Below, piece by piece: positions 59,104 through 64,000 of a stretch of DNA of 64,000 nt (positions within the stretch are counted from its first letter, which is position 1; the number at the start of each line of letters is the position of its first letter). The translations under genes were made by a program, and so were the position numbers. The notes under the pieces are model-generated. The model ran no database searches. It was not told where the DNA came from and was given only the letters and a program-made list of their open reading frames with translations. The stretch comes from Humulus lupulus (taxonomy: Eukaryota > Streptophyta > Magnoliopsida > Rosales > Cannabaceae): assembly GCF_963169125.1 (NCBI RefSeq), contig NC_084795.1, forward strand, positions 137,493,701 to 137,557,700, read 5' to 3'.

Positions 59104-60044
59104 CGAAAGGATTTAGCCATATCTTCTCTTTTTAACATTTTTATTTTTCAAGTAATGTACACTCCAGGGGTGTTTTTTATTTAATGAAAATGGTGGGAAC
59201 AAAACACCATGAGAAATGTTTTAAGAAAAGAAAAAGCTCATGTCTGTCTTTAATATTTACACGATCAAGTGACCAAAGACTACACTCTTTGATCACTTGG
59301 GGGGTAGGAACATCTACACATTCTAGGATAAAAAAAAGGATGCAAGACTCAAAGCTTAGTCCTAATACAGATTCGTGGTTACTGGGGGGGTTCAAAATCC
59401 AACTCCCAAAAAACTGGTCCAGACCCTACATGGTCCGGGATAGTTTAATCCTCATTTATTGTTTCCTTATAAGGGTTCAGGACCGTTGGAACTTGAATCT
59501 TAGGTTTAAATTAATTAAATTTAGTCTCGTTAATGGTCCAGGTCGTTGGAATTTGAACCTTATATTCGAGACAAAGCATTCAAATTCCATAATGGTCCAG
59601 GCCATTGGAACATGAACCTTAGATTCAGGATAAATGGATTAAATTATATCTGGTAAGTCCAAAACGGTCCAGGCCATTGGAACCTGAACCTTAGATTCAG
59701 GATAAATCAATTAACTTCCACAATTTTTCCCCTAATGGTCCTGGCCATTGGAACCAGGATTCCACATTTAAAAAATTCATTCATAATGATAAGACACTTA
59801 GTGAAATTTTAAAGAAATAAATTAATATAAAGCGGGAAATAAAAATGTGCAAGGATAGAAACCGATATAATAACAAGATAATATGATAAACAATTTTCTT
59901 AAGCGCATCCGCGCCCATAAAAAAGATTATACCAAAAATAATAAAAAAAAAAGTATGATCTAAAAAGAGGGAAGTCCTAAGTAAAATTACAAAGGCTCAG
60001 ACCTGGGCTTCATTCTGATCCGGGACATCTGAAGCAATTTCATT
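59104..60044 (+). other. Non-coding 3' region of T2
   Basis: Between pol and the antisense frame. AT-rich, no supported coding frame; holds the tandem repeat at 59474-59760 and A-rich stretches near 59930-59955. Confidence 0.6.
59474..59760 (+). repeat. ~60-72-bp tandem repeat in the 3' region of T2, five copies
   Basis: Each copy starts with a GGTCCAGGCCATTGGAAC-type block at 59474, 59535, 59594, 59666 and 59737, followed by TGAACCTTAGATTCAGGAT-type sequence. Spacing 61, 59, 72 and 71. Copies three and four are most alike. A weaker copy may lie near 59413. Confidence 0.75.
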
Positions 60045-60931
60045 CTATTGATCCTCGGCAAGGAGCTTCGTGTATTCTTTCTCCTTGGTCACAAATTCGG
60101 CCCTCTTTGCAACCGAGTCTGGATAAACTTGGATATTCATATTTTTGTCCTGGAGCCAGGCCATGTAAATGGCTTCATCAAAAGTGGCTTCCAGCAACTC
60201 TTCAGCTTGCTCCTTCTCCTTGTGGGCCTTTTCGCTTTGCTCCCACTCCAGTTGGGTCCGGACCTCCAAAGCCTGGACTTGGGCCCCGAGAGACTCCACC
60301 TTCTCTCTCTCTTGACGCAGCTCGATCTCAACGACCTCCAAGAGTGCCTAGATTGAAGTTTCCGAGCTGCAAGCACTAGACAGCTCCGCCTACGACTTCT
60401 CTAGCTCCCTGGTCATGTTTTCCACCACCTTCTTGTGGTCAGCATCCTTCATGGACAAGGATTCCTCATGCTGAGCTTGAACCCGGGCAGTCTCCTTGTT
60501 AAGGGTCTCCTTGGCAGCTTCACGTTGGTTAATGGCCCCCTCCAGCTCCATCTGGGTCATCTCCAGCTTCATGGCAGCCACTAGGTCCGCGTTCTTATGA
60601 GCCAGCAATGCGTCCTAGAACAAAGCAAAGTTAGAAACAACACAAAAAATATAATAATGATACAAAAACGAGACAAACAAATGAGACTTATCGTCGTGGC
60701 TTGGTGACGGATGGCCTGGGAAATGAAGAGGGCATCATCACTGGCCAAGGTGGCGTAGCGTTTGAGCCGGAGGCAGGACATGGAATTCCCCACTTTGGCC
60801 AGCAAGTCTGCGGCGAATGGGACCAAGTCCTTCCCCAACTTAGGCCGAAATCCAAGCTTGGCTCCCAGCCGATCCACGATCTGTTGGGGATCATTGAAAG
60901 CCTCGAGACACCCGAAGAACTCCACATTCTG
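60045..60931 (-). pseudogene. Antisense reading frame of T2, coiled-coil protein with one intron, 5'-truncated
   Basis: Two exons on the minus strand: 60692-60931 (open into element D; FFGCLEAFNDPQQIVDRLGAKLG, DLLAKVGNSMSCLRLKRYATLASDDALFISQAIR) and 60045-60614 (Leu/Glu/Lys-rich heptad-like sequence, AKETLNKETARVQAQHEESL, REKVESLGAQVQALEVRTQ), ending at the TGA... stop at 60045. The 77-bp intron 60615-60691 has acceptor TTGTTCTAG and reads ATAAGT at the donor, one base from GTAAGT; joining here keeps phase 0. Two in-frame stops in exon 2 (near 60390 and 60345). Extra antisense frames between pol and the 3' LTR are known in Tat elements. No function is assigned. Confidence 0.65.
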
Positions 60932-60936
60932 GAAAG

Positions 60937-61999
60937 TGTTATATTATTTTAAATAATATAATGTTAGATTAAATAATGTGACATAATGTGATTTGTCACA
61001 CCTTGTAACATATTATTAAGAGTCACAAAAATTGGACACATGTGTGTGGCAAATATGACATATTTTGGAGTTACAAAAAAACAAACTTGTAACTCCCAAA
61101 TATTACCCAATAATGTGTAGATTTGATATTACACATTTTTATTTGAATTTCTCAAAAGCCATAAGAGATATGGCTGTTAGAGATGTGATTTTAACTCCCA
61201 TAATGTATCTGGAAGTTACAAAATCAAGTGGGAATGAATTTGGAACGTTTTGGCAAATTTGGAATATTGGTTGCTAAAAAAATGACTTAGGCCACTGCCT
61301 ATGTTTTTCAGGCCGCGGCCGAAGAGGTAGAAAACATCGTGGGCCGCGGCTCATGTTTTTCAGGATGCGGCCTAAGCGGCTGACAACATTTTCCAAACTT
61401 CGGTTTTATCCAATTTTGAACGTTTCCAACAGCCAAGTAACTCCCAAATCTCTATTTTAATTCCATAAACATCCAATTAATCATTGGTAACAGCCATGGG
61501 GGTTGGTGGAATTTGAAATTCAAAGGGTGTCTCAAAACTCTATAAATAGAAGCCTAATGCTCACTTGTAAGACACACCATTTTCCATCCACAAAGCACTT
61601 GGCTGGAAAATACACCATATAGGCTTGATAATTCCATAGAGCTATTTCCTTGAGAGATCCCTTAGTGCTTAGAGAATAGGGGAAATAAGCTTTTGGACAA
61701 AGGTTTTGAACCTTGTTCAAGTTGGTGATCCCCACTACTCTACACTTTGGTTGTGTGAGAGTTTGTTCTTTTTATTGATTTTATTTTCATTCTTTTGATC
61801 TTGTTGATCTTATTTACTTGTATTATTATTGTTTTGAGTTTGTAATCTTCTTCTTCTACCTCTTTATATTTACTTGTATTTTGAGCAATTGGGTTGTAAT
61901 GTTTATTTAATCAATTACCTTGTCTATTGTATTTTTTGCATAGAGTTGTATTTTAGTTTATCCATGATTCCATTGAGTATAAATATATATTCTCTTACA
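60937..61999 (+). mobile_element. LTR of element D
   Basis: 1063 bp, TGTTATATTATTT to CTCTTACA. Aligns with the inverted solo LTR 32370-33477, which fixes both ends. It interrupts the antisense frame of T2; GAAAG (60932-60936) would be the duplicated target, but no second copy follows 61999, so D either continues to the right as a full element or has lost that end. GC-rich patch with GGCCGCGGCC at 61310-61380 in an AT-rich LTR. Confidence 0.8.
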
Positions 62000-63509
62000 A
62001 TCAAAAGCTTAGTTTCATTTTCAATGGAAGGAGAAACCATAGAGATCTTGTGAGGATCCAACTTTGAAAAGATTGTAAGATAAGGTAATGTTCTTCTTTT
62101 GTTTTCTTAGAAGATCTAGTGGTTTTTATATAGTGATAGAAATGAGAAGAATAAAATTTTATAAATGAGGTTTATTGTTTTCTAATCTCCTTTGTTTTTT
62201 CAAATATAGTGGTTAGATTAGAAGATAATTCCACATCTTGAGTTGTTGCTATATGTGATTAATTAACATATTGTGTAAATAATCTAGTAGATTATTGGGT
62301 AATATGCTAACATGTTATATAATTGTCTTATTTTGAGATAATGGAAAATTATTAGAATGACAATTTTTTGAGTTTTATATGACATGCATAACTATATTGA
62401 TTTTGTGAATCAATAAAAAATATGAAATCATATGTGTATGATATTTGTAGTTTATGTTTATATATTAATAAAGAGTTATGTGAGTATGATATAAGTCATA
62501 TATGTTGACAACTATGTGAAATTATAATCATGCAAACATTTGTGATGTTAATAGGTTTTATCCTATATTATTGTTAGCATGTGATTTGTGAATAAAAGAA
62601 TTATTTGAGAATTTAAAATTTTCTCATTTAAAAGATGAACATCTTATTTTATGAGATAAGAAAAGATGAACCTAAGGGGTTACATCTTTTAATGATTGTG
62701 TCTTGCTATTGCAAGAAAAATGGATCAAGGTGGATTCAAAAATTGTGGGATGACATATTGACTCAATAGACTTATAGTCTAGAGTGTGGTCAAATGAAAT
62801 ATATTTGATAATTATTTAGTGACAATAATTCTTAAATATTCAATGAGGAGACATTTCGAAATTAGAGAAGCAATTTTGAATCTTTACACCAATGACGAAT
62901 TAAAGAGAACTTTATTCATTTTGGTAAAAGATGGTGATATGTTTAAATTAATCTTAATGAGGAGATAATTTTAAACAAAAGAAATATAAGTGTTTAAATA
63001 AATCAATGAGGGTTTATTTTCTTTGATTTAAAGTGTTTTAAAATTAATATCTTCATTTTGATTTTGATGAGAAAAACAATGGATGTCAAATTGGTGTTTT
63101 CAAAAGAATCTCAAAGAGACTCTTAAGAAATACACAAAAGTTGTTTAAGTGATTTTGAGATTATTTAGACAACTAAAATTGAAAATTTGTGATTATTTGT
63201 TTGAGAAATTCTCACATTACATGTGTGTTCACATTTTTATTTTGTGAAATACATAAAAGAAAGAAACTAAGTGAAAGTTGCTTTGAAAGAAATGTGCATT
63301 TCTTTAGAAAGCAAATAAATCAAGATAAAACATTGAGGTTTTTATCTTGATCTATTGAGAGTTTATCATGTGTCTTAGAGGACTCATGATGAACTTTGAG
63401 AATTATAAGTCTAGATTTATCTTGGAGGATAAGGGACTTAATAGAAATGAAGAGATTTCTATTTTTTTTTAAATGATATTTTATTATCACTATGGGAGAA
63501 ATCTGGGGG
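62000..63509 (+). other. AT-rich sequence after the LTR of D
   Basis: No coding frame, RNA gene or known motif that I can support. It may be the internal region of D: it starts directly after the LTR end and contains GATCTTGTGAGGATCC near 62045. No standard primer site is visible, so it could also be a non-coding, non-autonomous element. Confidence 0.35.
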
Positions 63510-64000
63510 TGATGCTCCAAAGTTAATCAATTTATTTTGTTGATAATAATTGATTAATTTGGTCATCCTATCAAATAGGTGATTTGGAATTCCACATTCT
63601 AAATCAAATTGGCTATATGTGTATAGAATGAACAAATTGAGACATACTTGGTGTCTAAAGTTATTGTTTTGTAATATTTTAATTCAAGAAGGAATCAATT
63701 TAAAATATAAAGGAGAATTCTAGAAACAATTAGGTTTCTAGAATTAATATTCAAATGTTTATCTTGGATATTAAACTATAAATAGTGGGGGTATTGACTA
63801 TGGTCAAAACCACTATTTTAAAGAGATAAATATTTTAATCAAACTATGGCTTGCAACAAAGTTTGAATAAAATAATGAGAGTGTCTAAGTATGCACACAT
63901 GAGAAAAGAAATGATTCAAATGGAATCATTTCTACATCTCAAGAGATGGGACTTAGACTCCCTAAAGAGATTCACGGTTGATAGTAACCTATTTTAATAC
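63510..64000 (+). mobile_element. Possible start of a further LTR
   Basis: A purine-rich AAATCTGGGGG is followed by TGATGCTCC at 63510, resembling a polypurine tract and LTR start. A TATA-like CTATAAATAG lies near 63775-63785, about 265 bp in. No partner copy in the window, so this is a suggestion only. Confidence 0.3.

Larger units (their letters stand above)
45417..60936 (+). mobile_element. Tat-type Ty3/gypsy element T2, interrupted, 3' LTR outside the window
   Basis: Plus-strand order: LTR (45417-46195), primer region, gag (46229-48530), protease (about 48800-49290), RT start, then an insertion (49751-56191), RT, RNase H, second RNase H, integrase (to 59103), a 3' region with tandem repeats, and an antisense frame broken by element D at 60937. 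The two RNase H domains and the antisense frame fit the Tat lineage. It inserted in the LTR of C; its second target duplication is not in the window. Confidence 0.88.

Noticed and set aside
59184..59615. A 143-codon open frame after the T2 integrase
   Set aside because: It starts after the pol stop and runs into the tandem repeat; no domain and low-complexity composition, so treated as chance.
60045..60931. A host coiled-coil gene
   Set aside because: It lies antisense between pol and the expected 3' LTR of T2, has two in-frame stops and is cut by element D; an element-borne frame explains it better.

Overview
This 64-kb window looks like repeat-rich intergenic (probably heterochromatic) DNA from a flowering plant, most likely a eudicot. 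The basis is the set of element families present: Ty3/gypsy chromoviruses of Tekay/Del type with LTRs of about 2.2-2.5 kb, Ty3/gypsy Tat-type elements, Ty1/copia elements and an L1-type plant LINE. I cannot name the species. I found no host gene, no rRNA or tRNA gene, no CRISPR array and no bacterial-type signals. Nearly all of the window can be read as retrotransposons inserted into each other, and eight insertions can be delimited by target-site duplications (TSDs), seven of them perfect.

Layout. (1) 1-2548: left-truncated Tat-type element T1 on the minus strand (gag remnant, primer site, LTR), apparently inserted in the pol gene of the next element. (2) 2549-10369: Tekay-type element A, plus strand (broken pol, polypurine tract, 3' LTR); the LTR is split by a solo LTR at 6059-8581. 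(3) 10370-28746: degenerate copia element B, plus strand. Its gag is split by a minus-strand solo LTR of B's own family (S1, 11722-24704). S1 holds a Tekay solo LTR (13197-14748) and the only complete element of the window, Tekay element E (14965-24558, minus, TSD ATAAA). (4) 28747-45416: Tekay element C, minus strand, whose genes are interrupted by four solo LTRs (32370-33477, 33840-36109, 36444-38938, 40852-43062). (5) 45417-60936: Tat-type element T2, plus strand, with gag, protease, RT, two RNase H domains, integrase, a 3' tandem repeat and an antisense intron-containing reading frame. It is split inside RT by a solo LTR (49751-56191), which itself carries a LINE (about 51190-56116). (6) 60937-64000: the LTR of element D, which breaks the T2 antisense frame, followed by AT-rich non-coding sequence and a possible further LTR start near 63510.

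All coding regions are dead copies with stop codons and frameshifts. Many stops are TAG where a related copy has CAG or TGG, as expected from deamination of methylated cytosine. Read from the nesting, relative ages are: B before S1 before E and the 13197 solo LTR; A before T1 and the 6059 solo LTR; C before its four solo LTRs and T2; T2 before the Athila-like solo LTR and D, with the LINE later still.

The most interesting items are not genes. They are an array of small hairpins in the Tekay 5' leader with a compensatory substitution, a 16-bp minisatellite that has expanded to different sizes in sister LTRs, the intron-bearing antisense frame of T2 with a mutated splice donor, and stop codons shared at the same codon between different Tekay copies.
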